64,000 nucleotides of DNA from Rhodospirillaceae bacterium UBA4468 (GTDB lineage Bacteria > Pseudomonadota > Alphaproteobacteria > Rhodospirillales > Casp-alpha2). This document shows positions 36,054 through 45,801 of this stretch, piece by piece (the first letter of the stretch is position 1; every line of letters begins with the position of its first letter). The translations under genes were made by a program, and so were the position numbers. Below the pieces are notes generated by a model that saw only the letters and a list, made by a program, of their open reading frames with translations, searched no databases and was not told the origin of the DNA. The DNA lies in the NCBI GenBank assembly GCA_002389385.1, contig DGOK01000054.1:1-64000 (forward strand). The letters are read 5' to 3'.

Positions 36054-36785
36054 TTACGGTCTCAGCATCTCGCGTGCCCGCTCCAAGTCGGCGGGAGTAT
36101 CGACACCAAGCGGAACCGTGTCAACGCGGACAGCCTCTATCCTCATACCGGCTTCAAGGGCTCGTAATTGCTCAAGTTTCTCGCGTTGCTCCAGCAATCC
36201 AGGCGACATTGAGACAAATCGTTCAAGTGCACTGCGGCGATATGCGTAGATCCCGATGTGATGCCATAGTGGCCCGTCCCCCGTAGGCGCAGTCGCGCGC
36301 GTAAAATAAAGAGCTCGGGCGTGGGCACGTCCATCATCCAAAGCAGCAACACATTTGACAACATTTGGGTTGTCGCGCTCATTGTTCTCGGTAATTTCGG
36401 ATACCAATGTCGCAATATCCACATCCGGATTACTCAAAGGGGTCACAACCGCCGTTACAAGGCTGGGGTCCAATGTCGGCAAATCCCCCTGCAAATTCAC
36501 GATGACATCGTAAGAACCGTTTGGATCCTCTGCACACAATGCTTCCCAGATTCGATCCGAACCAGATGGATGATCAGGGTCTGTTAAGACTGCCTTGTAT
36601 CCCGCATTTTTGACGGCACTGATGATTTCTATTTCAGCAGCCGCACAAAGTACCGGCCCAACATCAGCCTCAGCTGCACGGTCCATGACGTGAACAATCA
36701 TGGGCTTACCATGAATGTCTGCGAGTGGCTTATCAGGTAGGCGCATTGATGCCATTCTGGCCGGAACAATAACAATTGGGTTCAT
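36054..36785 (-). CDS. kdsB: 3-deoxy-manno-octulosonate cytidylyltransferase
   Basis: KdsB activates Kdo with CTP for lipopolysaccharide core synthesis. The start is ATG 36785 (MNPIVIVPARMASMRLPDKP), where family similarity begins; the open frame to 36932 is spurious and overlaps the cytochrome gene promoter. Motifs: IVPARMASMRLPDKPLA (nucleotide binding), LTDPDHPSGSDRIWE, NLQGDLP, and HHIGIYAYRR. It has 243 residues. The presence of kdsB means a Gram-negative envelope with Kdo. It is followed by pheA, as in many alphaproteobacteria. Confidence 0.95.
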   Translation of the reverse strand: MNPIVIVPARMASMRLPDKPLADIHGKPMIVHVMDRAAEADVGPVLCAAAEIEIISAVKNAGYKAVLTDPDHPSGSDRIWEALCAEDPNGSYDVIVNLQGDLPTLDPSLVTAVVTPLSNPDVDIATLVSEITENNERDNPNVVKCVAALDDGRAHARALYFTRATAPTGDGPLWHHIGIYAYRRSALERFVSMSPGLLEQREKLEQLRALEAGMRIEAVRVDTVPLGVDTPADLERAREMLRP

Positions 36786-36926
36786 CGAAAAAATCCCTAT
36801 ATATAGTATTCGGTATACCTGCTTCCGGCGCTTCCTCAAAATCCTTTCATGATTTTTACGAGTTCGGTTGAAATCCCGGCGATGAGCAGGTAAAAAAAGA
36901 CTGCTATTCGGGTAGGAGACACACGC

Positions 36927-37463
36927 ATGCATTTCTCATTTTGGGAAAAATCAGGTTTCGCTTTGCTCATCGCGGCTTGGGTCGTTTGGGGCAGCAATCA
37001 AATAGGCAACACACTCGTTCACGCGGAAGAGCTCGCAGAGAACGCTTATAAGATTGAAGTTGCTGAAAAAGATGACGGAGATGCTGTTTTGCTGGCTTCT
37101 GCGCCTGTTGAAGAAAGCGTCCTGGTGCTTATGGCATCTGCGTCCGTTGAAAAGGGCGAGAAAGCAGCCAAAAAATGCCTTGGTTGCCATAGCCTCAAAA
37201 AAGGTGGTGCCAACAAGGTTGGTCCAAATCTGTGGAATGTTGTTGGTCGCAATCAAGGTGCCGCAAAAGGTTATGCCTACTCTGACGCTCTTTTGAGTCT
37301 TGGCACCACGTGGACTTATGAGAATTTCAACGATTTTCTTAAGAACCCAAAAGAATATGCACCAGGTACAAAGATGTCATTTGCGCTTAAGAAAGCTTCT
37401 GACCGTGCAAACGTGATCCTGTATCTTCGTGAAAACAGTGATAATCCTCTGCCTCTACCATGA
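36927..37463 (+). CDS. Membrane-anchored c-type cytochrome (CycM/cytochrome c552-like)
   Basis: This 178-residue protein has an uncleaved N-terminal membrane helix (SGFALLIAAWVVWGSNQIGN). A linker of about 45 residues contains two similar segments (LLASAPVEES and LMASASVEKG), then comes a class I cytochrome c domain. That domain carries haem attachment CLGCH near residue 88, GPNLWNVVGRNQG, and the axial Met region PGTKMSFAL. It resembles CycM, the inner-membrane cytochrome that passes electrons from complex III to aa3-type oxidase. Its stop overlaps hisN by ATGA. Intact. Confidence 0.92.
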   Translation: MHFSFWEKSGFALLIAAWVVWGSNQIGNTLVHAEELAENAYKIEVAEKDDGDAVLLASAPVEESVLVLMASASVEKGEKAAKKCLGCHSLKKGGANKVGPNLWNVVGRNQGAAKGYAYSDALLSLGTTWTYENFNDFLKNPKEYAPGTKMSFALKKASDRANVILYLRENSDNPLPLP

Positions 37464-38269
37464 GTAGGGCGGCGGATATCCCCGCCGATATTGATGCGAT
37501 CTTAGATTTAGCCGGGCGTCTTGCTGATGCAGTACGCCCGATTACCCTTAAGCATTTCAGAAGTGGTATCGGTCATGTTGCTAAAGGCGACGAGAGCCCT
37601 GTAACTGAGGCGGACCGTGCTGCTGAGCAAATCATGCGAGACATGATTGCCGCCGAACGCCCTTCCGATGGTATCTTTGGCGAAGAGTTTGGTGTTTCCA
37701 ATCCTGACGCAGATACGGTGTGGATTCTCGATCCAATCGACGGCACCAAAGCGTTTATTACCGGCAAACCAATTTTTGGTACCCTGATCGGCATTATTCG
37801 AAACGGACAAGCCATTGCAGGCGTCACCGATGCACCCGCGACAAGTGATCGATGGGTCGGCGGTGTTGGTCGTGCAACCACGTTCAACGGCGAGACTGTG
37901 ACCACAAGGCCTGAACGCGCCATCGACGAAGCCTGGATGACATCAACTTCTCCAGAAATGTTTGTGAGCGATCATAAAGCACGATTTGAAGCTCTGATGG
38001 AAGCTGTGCACTACACGACGTTTGGATCAGAATGCCAAGGATATGGCCAACTCGCATGCGGTTGGGTGGATATGGTTTGCGAAGACACATTGGCACCTTA
38101 CGACTATGCCGCTTTAATCCCTATTATTGAAGGTGCAGGCGGCATCATCACGGATTGGCTCGGCACGCCGTTAACCTTCGAGGCCGGCGACGATGCAAAG
38201 AAACATACCGTACTTGCCTCAAGTGGTCCTGCATTGCATCAAGCTGGAATCGATATCCTGTCGCGTTAA
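37460..38269 (+). CDS. hisN: Histidinol-phosphatase, inositol monophosphatase family
   Basis: This 269-residue Mg2+-dependent phosphatase of the IMPase family shows metal site motifs GEEFG, DPIDGTKAFITGKP and the late AP-YDYAALIPIIEGAGG. The C-terminal DYAAL form and length match the HisN group, which supplies the histidinol-phosphatase step in bacteria lacking the HisB type. An inositol-phosphatase role cannot be excluded. It overlaps the cytochrome gene by 4 bp and so is read from the same message. Confidence 0.88.
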   Translation: MSRAADIPADIDAILDLAGRLADAVRPITLKHFRSGIGHVAKGDESPVTEADRAAEQIMRDMIAAERPSDGIFGEEFGVSNPDADTVWILDPIDGTKAFITGKPIFGTLIGIIRNGQAIAGVTDAPATSDRWVGGVGRATTFNGETVTTRPERAIDEAWMTSTSPEMFVSDHKARFEALMEAVHYTTFGSECQGYGQLACGWVDMVCEDTLAPYDYAALIPIIEGAGGIITDWLGTPLTFEAGDDAKKHTVLASSGPALHQAGIDILSR

Positions 38270-38429
38270 ACGATCGTCCACTCTACATTATGAACAATCA
38301 TTAAGTTGCGTATAAATGCCAAGCGATCAATCGTTCACGCGGATTTTATTACTGCGTGATGCGGTCTTTCTTGTAGAGAACCTCTCAGCAGACCAATATC
38401 TTGGCAGTTACATTTGAGTTGGAGGCTCC

Positions 38430-40262
38430 ATGTTTGTGCATCGTCTTGTTATCCTGAGTATCACCGCCTTTAGTCTTGTGGCGATCCCTGCAGTAAATGC
38501 TGATGACCCGGCACCAGCGCACGGTTTGGCAATGCACGGTGATCTGAAATATAGCCCTGATTTCAAAAATTTTGAATATGTGAACCCAGACGCACCAAAA
38601 GGTGGGACCATAAGGCTCAGCGCTATTGGCGGCTTCGATAGCCTGAACCCGTTTATTGTCAAAGGGAATGCCGCCGGTGGTGCCGCATTCATCTACGACA
38701 CACTGATGACCTCATCTGCTGATGAAGCATTCAGTGTTTATGGCCAGTTGGCAAAAACAGTGCGCACCCCGAAGGATCGGTCTTGGGTTGAATTCACATT
38801 ACGCGATGAAGCCCGGTGGCATGACGGCAAAGAAATCACAGCGGATGATGTCATCTTTAGTTATGAGACATTGGTCTCGAAAGGGGCACCATTCTATCGA
38901 TTTTACTACGGCAGTGTTGAGCGTGCCGTGAAAGTTGGCCCAAAAACCGTTCGATTTGACTTCAAGCCAGGCAAAAACCGCGAACTTCCATTGATTTTAG
39001 GCCAGTTGACGGTGCTCCCAAAGCATTATTGGGCAACACGCGAATTTGATTCAACCACGCTGGAGCCCCCACTCGGGAGCGGCCCTTATAAAATCAAACG
39101 CGTCGAAGCAAACCGTACAATCGTCTTAGAGCGCGTGCCGGATTATTGGGGTAAAGATGTTCCGGTGAATAAAGGCATTAACAACTTCGAGACGCTTGAA
39201 TTTGAATATTACCGGGACGCACAAGTTGCGATCGAAGCCTTTACTGGGGGTCGGTTTGATTTTCGCCGCGAAAATTCATCAAAAGCCTGGGCTACATCAT
39301 ACAAAGTACCCGCCGTCGACAAAGGTCATATTAAGCTAGAACGCTTTGACCATAACCGCCCTGCAGGCATGCAAGGATTTGCGTATAATATCCGTCGTGA
39401 TTTGTTTAAAGATCCCGCCGTACGCGAAGCTTTGGCTTATGCATTTGACTTCAACTGGTCTAACAAAAATCTTTTTTACGGGCAGTATGCACATTCTCGG
39501 AGTTACTTTGATAACTCCGAGCTTGCAGCGACTGGCTTGCCATCCGACGCTGAACTCACCTTGCTAGAGCCACTTCGAAGCTCGATTCCGCCAGAGGTAT
39601 TTACAAAAGAATATAATCCGCCAGAAACAGACGGCAGCGGAAAAATTCGCGGAAACCTCCGGACCGCGTCCAAACTGTTGCGTGATGCAGGCTGGGTTAT
39701 CAAAGATGGCGTTCGCGTGAACGAAAAAACTGGTGTTAAACTTGAGTTTGAAATTCTTTTATCCAGCCCAATTTTTGAGCGCATTGTACTGCCTTTCTCA
39801 AAGAATCTTGAAAAGCTGGGTGTAAAAACACGCACCCGTACAGTTGAATCCGCACAATATCGACGACGCCTGGATACATTCGACTATGACGTCGTCGTAG
39901 GAAACTGGGGGCAATCCATGTCACCTGGTAACGAACAAAGGGATTCCTGGGGTAGCGTATCTGTCGATCAACAAGGAAGCCGCAATATCGTCGGCATTAA
40001 TGACCCAGCGGTCGACACGCTTATTGAAAAACTGATCGCTGCGCCGAACAGAAAAGCACTCGTGACTGCTGCCCGCGCATTGGACCGGGTTCTACAATGG
40101 AACCATTTCGTTATCCCTCATTTCCATGCAGGGTACGACCGCATTGCTTATTGGGATAAATTTGGAAAACCTGACGTGACGCCTGCAAGTGGTACCCAGT
40201 TTCTTTCCTGGTGGGTCGACAAAGAAAAGGCGGCCGTTATTAATGATGTTCGTAAAAAATAA
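38430..40262 (+). CDS. yejA: ABC transporter extracellular solute-binding protein (YejA-type)
   Basis: The 610-residue periplasmic protein has a signal peptide (cleaved near ALA-like VNADDPAPAH, residue 24). The family 5 solute-binding fold follows: HGLAMHGDLKYSPDFKNFEY, PKGGTIRLSAIGGFDSLNPF, the conserved LRDEARWHDGKEITADDVIF, and GPYKIKRVEANRTIVLERV. It captures peptides or a microcin-like ligand and delivers them to YejBEF. First gene of a four-gene transporter operon, with GGAGG upstream of its ATG. Confidence 0.93.
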   Translation: MFVHRLVILSITAFSLVAIPAVNADDPAPAHGLAMHGDLKYSPDFKNFEYVNPDAPKGGTIRLSAIGGFDSLNPFIVKGNAAGGAAFIYDTLMTSSADEAFSVYGQLAKTVRTPKDRSWVEFTLRDEARWHDGKEITADDVIFSYETLVSKGAPFYRFYYGSVERAVKVGPKTVRFDFKPGKNRELPLILGQLTVLPKHYWATREFDSTTLEPPLGSGPYKIKRVEANRTIVLERVPDYWGKDVPVNKGINNFETLEFEYYRDAQVAIEAFTGGRFDFRRENSSKAWATSYKVPAVDKGHIKLERFDHNRPAGMQGFAYNIRRDLFKDPAVREALAYAFDFNWSNKNLFYGQYAHSRSYFDNSELAATGLPSDAELTLLEPLRSSIPPEVFTKEYNPPETDGSGKIRGNLRTASKLLRDAGWVIKDGVRVNEKTGVKLEFEILLSSPIFERIVLPFSKNLEKLGVKTRTRTVESAQYRRRLDTFDYDVVVGNWGQSMSPGNEQRDSWGSVSVDQQGSRNIVGINDPAVDTLIEKLIAAPNRKALVTAARALDRVLQWNHFVIPHFHAGYDRIAYWDKFGKPDVTPASGTQFLSWWVDKEKAAVINDVRKK

Positions 40263-40303
40263 TAATTAGAGACGCACCCATGAGGGATCAGTAAACTCAT
40301 ACC

Positions 40304-41425
40304 ATGTTTGCATATATCGTTCGCCGCCTATTGTTCGTCCCACCGACGCTATTTGTGATCATTCTGATCAACTTCGCTGTTGTTCAAGTGCTTCCTGGTG
40401 GCCCTGTCGAACAGATGATTTCAGAGATTTCCGGTGAGGCTGTCGATGCAACAGGTCGTATAAGCGGCAACGTGGGCTCAGAAACCGGCAACACCGACAG
40501 TCCTAGAATGGGGACGGGCAACACGTCTGGCGCCTTAGAGAGTAAATACCGTGGCGCGCAGGGATTGCCACCTGAATTCATCGCTGAATTGGAAAAGCAA
40601 TTTGGATTAGACAAGCCAGCTCATGAGCGGTTCTGGCTGATGCTTAAGAACTACATCACTTTTGATTTTGGTGAGAGTTACTTTAAAGACGCCAGCGTTG
40701 TCGATCTGGTTCTAGAGAAAATGCCAGTGTCCATTTCATTAGGGCTTTGGACAACACTACTTGTTTACATGATTTCAATCCCACTTGGTGTTGCCAAGGC
40801 AGTACGTGACGGGACACGATTCGATGTGTGGACGTCGGGGATCATCATTGTTGGCAATGCGATTCCGGCCTTTCTTTTTGCAATCTTGTTGATCGTGCTA
40901 TTCGCAGGGGGTCGGTATTTTGACTGGTTCCCGCTCAGGGGCTTGTATTCAGAAAACTTCGCAGACATGTCCACTTTTGAGCAAATTGGCGATTACTTCT
41001 GGCATCTGGCTTTACCCATATTGTCGATGGTCATTGGTGGATTTGCCGGCCTTGCAATGCTGACCAAGAACTCGTTCATGGAAGAAATCAACAAACAGTA
41101 TGTGACGACAGCTCGCTCAAAAGGCCTAACGCAAACGCGCGTGCTTTATGGGCATATTTTCCGCAATGCCATGCTGATTGTAATTGCCGGTTTCCCGGGT
41201 GCATTTATTGGCATCTTATTTTCAAGCTCATTGATTATTGAAATTGTCTTCTCGCTCGATGGCCTTGGCTTGTTAGGTTTTGAAGCTGCCCTGAACCGTG
41301 ACTATCCTGTGATGTTCGCGACGCTTTATTTCTTTGGGTTATTGGGTCTCGTCGTCAGCATTGTTTCCGATATCATGTATCACATCGTTGACCCTAGAAT
41401 CGATTTTGAAAGTCGCGGTGTATAA
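40304..41425 (+). CDS. yejB: Peptide ABC transporter permease YejB
   Basis: This 373-residue inner-membrane permease has the N-terminal helix (YIVRRLLFVPPTLFVIILIN) and a long periplasmic insert of about 90 residues containing the Gly/Ser/Thr-rich stretch seen in YejB proteins. The BPD-transport domain follows (about residues 145-365), with the EAA loop in QYVTTARSKGLTQTRVLYGH. It follows yejA after 41 bp and is followed by yejE after 1 bp. Confidence 0.94.
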   Translation: MFAYIVRRLLFVPPTLFVIILINFAVVQVLPGGPVEQMISEISGEAVDATGRISGNVGSETGNTDSPRMGTGNTSGALESKYRGAQGLPPEFIAELEKQFGLDKPAHERFWLMLKNYITFDFGESYFKDASVVDLVLEKMPVSISLGLWTTLLVYMISIPLGVAKAVRDGTRFDVWTSGIIIVGNAIPAFLFAILLIVLFAGGRYFDWFPLRGLYSENFADMSTFEQIGDYFWHLALPILSMVIGGFAGLAMLTKNSFMEEINKQYVTTARSKGLTQTRVLYGHIFRNAMLIVIAGFPGAFIGILFSSSLIIEIVFSLDGLGLLGFEAALNRDYPVMFATLYFFGLLGLVVSIVSDIMYHIVDPRIDFESRGV

Positions 41426-41426
41426 G

Positions 41427-42506
41427 ATGGATACTGCAGCCGCACAAAATCGAACGCCCCCACAAACATCCACATTAGCAGATCGTTTGTCGCCTTTGAA
41501 CGCGCGACGGCTAAATAGTTTCTGCGCCAATCGACGTGGGTTTTGGTCACTATGGATTTTCCTCGTGATGTTTGTCCTTAGCTTATTCGCTGAATTTATC
41601 GCCAACGATAAACCGGTTTTCATCTGGTATGATGGTGGCGCCTATATGCCCATATTTAGCGCATATCCAGAAACTGCGTTTGGTGGCGAATTTTTAACCG
41701 AGGCTGATTATCGCGATCCTTTTGTGAGCGAGCTGATCAACGAAAAGGGCTGGATGGCCTGGCCACCTGTACGGTTTTCATACGACACGGTGAACCTGAA
41801 CTTGGCAGGCCCTGCCCCTTATGGGTTAACTTCCGAAAACTGGCTTGGTACTGATGACCAGGGCCGAGATGTGCTGGCCCGTACGATCTATGGCTTTCGA
41901 ATTTCTGTTGTCTTCGGCCTCATGTTGACGATCTTAAGTTCCTTTATCGGGATCTGGATTGGGGCCATTCAGGGATACTTTGGTGGCTGGACAGACCTCA
42001 TCGGGCAGCGCTTGATCGAGATTTGGCAATCTATGCCGCAATTATATTTATTGATCATCCTGGCCAGCGTCTTTGTACCAAGTTTCTGGCTGCTGCTTGG
42101 TCTTCTCTCATTATTCCAATGGGTCAATCTAGTTGGCGTTGTGCGCGCAGAATTTCTTCGCACGCGAAATTTCGATTACGTCCGGGCGGCGCGCGCGCTT
42201 GGCGCATCGGATTTTGTCATCATGTTTAAGCACATCTTGCCCAATGCCATGGTCGCAACATTGACCTTCCTGCCCTTCATTCTCGCTGGCTCAGTAACAA
42301 TCTTAACGTCGCTTGATTTTCTTGGGTTTGGCTTGCCGCCGGGATCGGCATCATTAGGCGAGCTTTTGAATCAGGGTAAGAACAATCTCCATGCACCTTG
42401 GTTAGGTATTACTGCGTTTTTTATTCTTTCTATAATGCTTTCGCTCCTCGTATTTATTGGCGAAGCCGTTCGTGATGCTTTCGATCCAAGGAAGACTTTC
42501 AAATGA
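41427..42506 (+). CDS. yejE: Peptide ABC transporter permease YejE
   Basis: ATG 41427 (MDTAAAQNRTPPQT) lies 1 base after the yejB stop. The 359-residue permease has an N-terminal helix (WSLWIFLVMFVLSLFAEFI), then a periplasmic domain with TDDQGRDVLAR, diagnostic of DppC/OppC-type permeases. The transport domain follows, with the EAA loop (YVRAARALGASDFVIMFKHI). The end overlaps yejF by 4 bp. It pairs with YejB to form the channel. Confidence 0.94.
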   Translation: MDTAAAQNRTPPQTSTLADRLSPLNARRLNSFCANRRGFWSLWIFLVMFVLSLFAEFIANDKPVFIWYDGGAYMPIFSAYPETAFGGEFLTEADYRDPFVSELINEKGWMAWPPVRFSYDTVNLNLAGPAPYGLTSENWLGTDDQGRDVLARTIYGFRISVVFGLMLTILSSFIGIWIGAIQGYFGGWTDLIGQRLIEIWQSMPQLYLLIILASVFVPSFWLLLGLLSLFQWVNLVGVVRAEFLRTRNFDYVRAARALGASDFVIMFKHILPNAMVATLTFLPFILAGSVTILTSLDFLGFGLPPGSASLGELLNQGKNNLHAPWLGITAFFILSIMLSLLVFIGEAVRDAFDPRKTFK

Positions 42507-44122
42507 GTAAGATTCTATCGGTCGAAAATTTACATGTCTCGTTTGGTCAGGGTGACCGCGAAGTCAAAGCCGTCAAAGGCGTGTCCTTTGATATCGAAGC
42601 TGGACGCACCCACGCGCTGGTTGGAGAGTCAGGCTCAGGAAAGTCTGTGTCCGCTTTATCAATCATGCGGCTGCTTCCCTACCCCACAGCCTGGCACCCA
42701 TCTGGCAACATTGATTTTGATGGGCAGGAAATTATCGACGCGCCTGAGTCTTTGATGCGTTCATTCCGAGGAAATCGCATTGCGATGATTTTCCAGGAAC
42801 CCCTTAATAGTTTGAACCCACTGCATTCGATTGAGAAACAAATATCTGAAGTCCTGTTTGTGCATAAGCACATGTCTCCAGGGCAAGCCCGTGACCAGGT
42901 CGTTGAGCTACTTGAATTGGTTGGCTTGGAAAGTGCGACAGAGCGCCTACATGCATTACCGCATGAATTTTCTGGTGGACAACAGCAACGCATCATGATC
43001 GCGATGGCGCTTGCGAACGAACCGGAAATATTAATTGCAGACGAACCGACAACGGCGCTCGATGTGACAGTCCAGGCACAGATATTGGTCTTATTAAAAG
43101 AGCTCCAAGAAAAGCTCGGCATGGCAATGCTTCTCATCACGCACGATCTTGGTATCGTGCGCCGCATGGCAGACACCGTTTCTGTGATGAATGACGGTAA
43201 AGTTGTGGAAAGTGGCGATGCCCAGAATGTATTTGAGAACCCACAACACGAGTACACTCAACACCTGTTATCAGCAGAACCTAAGGGACGATCTGATGCA
43301 GCGCCCGCTGGCGCAAGCATTCTTAAGGGCGATGACGTTCGTGTCTGGTTCCCGATTAAGCGCGGCGTGCTCCGCCGCACAGTTGGACACATCAAAGCCG
43401 TTGATGGCATTTCAGTAGATATACGCGCCGGGCATACGGTTGGTATTGTCGGCGAGTCTGGATCTGGCAAATCAACGCTTGGACGTGCACTTATTAAACT
43501 AGAGCATGCAACCGGGCAGATTGCCTTTAATGGTCAGTCTTTAGAAGGCTTGGGTTGGAAGGCATTACGCCCTCTCCGACGTGAATTTCAGATTGTCTTT
43601 CAGGATCCATATGGATCGCTTAGCCCCCGGATGTCGATCAGCCAGATTATTGAAGAAGGCTTGATCATTCATGATCTTGGGACGCCAGAAGAACGACATC
43701 AACAAGTCGCAGATGCTTTGGAAGAAGTTGGCCTGGATGCATCAATGCGTGATCGTTATCCGCATGAATTCTCAGGTGGCCAGCGTCAGCGTATCGCCAT
43801 TGCGCGTGCCCTCGCATTAAAACCAAAGTTCATTGTTTTGGACGAGCCGACCAGCGCACTCGACATGTCAGTCCAAGCGCAGATCGTTGAATTACTGCGA
43901 GGCCTTCAAAAGAAGTATAACCTTGCCTACATGTTTATCAGTCACGATCTCAAAGTCGTTCGCGCGCTCGCTCATGATGTCGTGGTCATGAAGGACGGTA
44001 AGGTTGTCGAACAGGGCCCATCCGAACAAATTTTTGAGGCCCCACAACAACCTTATACAAAGGCACTGTTGGCTGCCGCACTCAACTTAAGCGCAGACAC
44101 CACCGGTGCTGTTAGCTCCTAA
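42503..44122 (+). CDS. yejF: Peptide ABC transporter ATP-binding protein YejF (two ATPase domains)
   Basis: This 539-residue protein has two complete ABC modules fused in tandem. The first has Walker A GESGSGKSVSALS near residue 40, signature FSGGQQQR near 160, and Walker B ILIADEPTTALD. The second has GESGSGKSTLGRAL near 320, FSGGQRQR near 425, and FIVLDEPTSALD near 445. Both carry the peptide-transporter oligo/dipeptide C-terminal region. It powers YejABE uptake. Start overlaps yejE (ATGAGTAAG). Confidence 0.95.
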   Translation: MSKILSVENLHVSFGQGDREVKAVKGVSFDIEAGRTHALVGESGSGKSVSALSIMRLLPYPTAWHPSGNIDFDGQEIIDAPESLMRSFRGNRIAMIFQEPLNSLNPLHSIEKQISEVLFVHKHMSPGQARDQVVELLELVGLESATERLHALPHEFSGGQQQRIMIAMALANEPEILIADEPTTALDVTVQAQILVLLKELQEKLGMAMLLITHDLGIVRRMADTVSVMNDGKVVESGDAQNVFENPQHEYTQHLLSAEPKGRSDAAPAGASILKGDDVRVWFPIKRGVLRRTVGHIKAVDGISVDIRAGHTVGIVGESGSGKSTLGRALIKLEHATGQIAFNGQSLEGLGWKALRPLRREFQIVFQDPYGSLSPRMSISQIIEEGLIIHDLGTPEERHQQVADALEEVGLDASMRDRYPHEFSGGQRQRIAIARALALKPKFIVLDEPTSALDMSVQAQIVELLRGLQKKYNLAYMFISHDLKVVRALAHDVVVMKDGKVVEQGPSEQIFEAPQQPYTKALLAAALNLSADTTGAVSS

Positions 44123-44146
44123 TTTCTAATCACAGGGATACTATCC

Positions 44147-45079
44147 ATGAAGTTTCTATTTATCTCAGCCGCCGATAAGGCAATCGCATGGCGTGAGGCC
44201 ATTCTTGGGAAGTTTCCTGATGCGACATTTGATATCTGGCCGGACGAAGTGGTTGATAAAGCATCTTACGATTATGCCATTGTATGGCGACCGCCTGTCG
44301 GGGAATTAAAGACGTATCTAAATCTTAAAGGTATCCTTTCACTTGGTGCGGGTATTGACGGCATCCTGATGGATACAGAATTACCTGATGACATCCCCGT
44401 TGTACGCCTTGTCGATCGTTGCCTGACTGAAGGCATGAGCGAGTACGTCTTATATTGGGTGATCCATTATCATCGCCGCATGGGTGTGTATCTTAACTGG
44501 ACGGCAAATGGCACATGGAAACAGATGCGCCAGACAGATACCCGTGACAAGAAAGTTGGTTTCCTGGGTATTGGCGAACTTGGAAGCGACGCAGCTGGTA
44601 AAGCTGCTGCCTTGGGCTTTGACGTCGCAGGTTGGTCTCGGACTGAGAAAAAGATCGATGGGATCACGTCCTTTTATGGCGCCGATGGTCTTGTCCCGTT
44701 TTTGAACAGAACAGAAATTCTCATTATATTATTGCCGCTCACTGATTCGACAAAAGGCATTATTAACAAAGACACCCTAGCTGCATTGCCAGAAGGTGCA
44801 TCGATTATCAATTGCGCACGCGGAGCACACGTCGTCGACGAAGATTTGATTGCCGCACTCGATAGCGGACACATCAACGCAGCAACATTGGATGTCTTTC
44901 ACGTAGAACCTCTCCCAGAAGATCATCCGTATTGGACCCATCCGAAAGTAACCGTAACTCCACATGTTGCGAGCTTAACGGTACCGTCGAGTGCTGCGGA
45001 TTGGATGGAAGAGAACATCAAGTTAATTGAGGCAGGCAAGCCACCACTCAACACCGTTGATGTGAAAAAAGGTTATTGA
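44147..45079 (+). CDS. ghrA: Glyoxylate/hydroxypyruvate reductase A
   Basis: This 310-residue D-isomer-specific 2-hydroxyacid dehydrogenase of the GhrA subgroup has the dinucleotide fold GFLGIGELGSDAAGKAAAL near residue 140 and LPLTDSTKGIINKDTLAALP. Catalytic residues are Arg in NCARGAHVVDEDL, Glu in DVFHVEPLPEDHPYW, and His in TPHVAS. It reduces glyoxylate or hydroxypyruvate with NAD(P)H. It follows yejF after 24 bp, so it probably belongs to the same message, linking peptide uptake with serine/glycine-derived 2-oxoacid handling. Confidence 0.92.
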   Translation: MKFLFISAADKAIAWREAILGKFPDATFDIWPDEVVDKASYDYAIVWRPPVGELKTYLNLKGILSLGAGIDGILMDTELPDDIPVVRLVDRCLTEGMSEYVLYWVIHYHRRMGVYLNWTANGTWKQMRQTDTRDKKVGFLGIGELGSDAAGKAAALGFDVAGWSRTEKKIDGITSFYGADGLVPFLNRTEILIILLPLTDSTKGIINKDTLAALPEGASIINCARGAHVVDEDLIAALDSGHINAATLDVFHVEPLPEDHPYWTHPKVTVTPHVASLTVPSSAADWMEENIKLIEAGKPPLNTVDVKKGY

Positions 45080-45801
45080 GCTAAGCCCGTCCAGATCATT
45101 GAACCTCCTGAGATGACCAGCATGATATCAAGCAGGTAGTCGAAGGTCCGCACGCTCATCCGGTCGACAAAGTACTTTCCAATAAACGAGCCTGCCATGA
45201 TGGTGCCGCCGACGATCAACCCTTGAACGATTTGTGGCCAGGGGAGCGCACCAAAATGCTGGAATGTCGCGACTTTGCTGATCATTAAAGCTAGAGACGC
45301 CACCGCTTCGGTCGACAACAATGTGCCTTTGCTTAAACCCACGGCTGCAAATGCTGGAATGCTGAGTGGCCCGGTCGAAATCACGATGCCTGTGAGGAAT
45401 CCGATGCCACCACCGATGATGGCCAGTTGCCACAACGGCAGATTAAAATCTCGCACACGCATCCATCGTCGAAGCGGGATCATACCAAGAAAGAAAAAGC
45501 CTAGTGCAAGTTCGACGACGCTTGCTGGTAACGTCAGTAACGTTCGGGCACCAAGTGCGGCGCCCGGCGCACCAAAGCATGTATAAGCCCAAAAGGCGCG
45601 CCAGTGGATTGCACGCCACCAGGCGAGCGCCTTACCAATATTCCCGACCACCGAAGCGACAGCCATGATCGGCACGGCTTGTTGTGGACCGAACTGTAAA
45701 ATGAGAATTGGCAGTAAAATGATTGAGGCGCCCGTGCCGATAATGCCGCTCAATGTTCCCGACGCCAGACCCGCTAAAAGAACAAAAACGTAACCGGTCA
45801 T
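45073..45801 (-). CDS. Sulfite exporter TauE/SafE family (TSUP) membrane protein
   Basis: This 242-residue protein with about seven to eight hydrophobic segments has the two-fold TSUP layout. The first repeat contains GLASGTLSGIIGTGASIILLP and the second contains IIGGGIGFLTGIVISTGPLS. Members move sulfite, sulfonates or other organic anions across the inner membrane; the substrate here is unknown. It overlaps uppP by 4 bp (ATGA), an uncommon partner, and converges on ghrA with 7 bp overlap. Confidence 0.88.
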   Translation of the reverse strand: MTGYVFVLLAGLASGTLSGIIGTGASIILLPILILQFGPQQAVPIMAVASVVGNIGKALAWWRAIHWRAFWAYTCFGAPGAALGARTLLTLPASVVELALGFFFLGMIPLRRWMRVRDFNLPLWQLAIIGGGIGFLTGIVISTGPLSIPAFAAVGLSKGTLLSTEAVASLALMISKVATFQHFGALPWPQIVQGLIVGGTIMAGSFIGKYFVDRMSVRTFDYLLDIMLVISGGSMIWTGLAQ

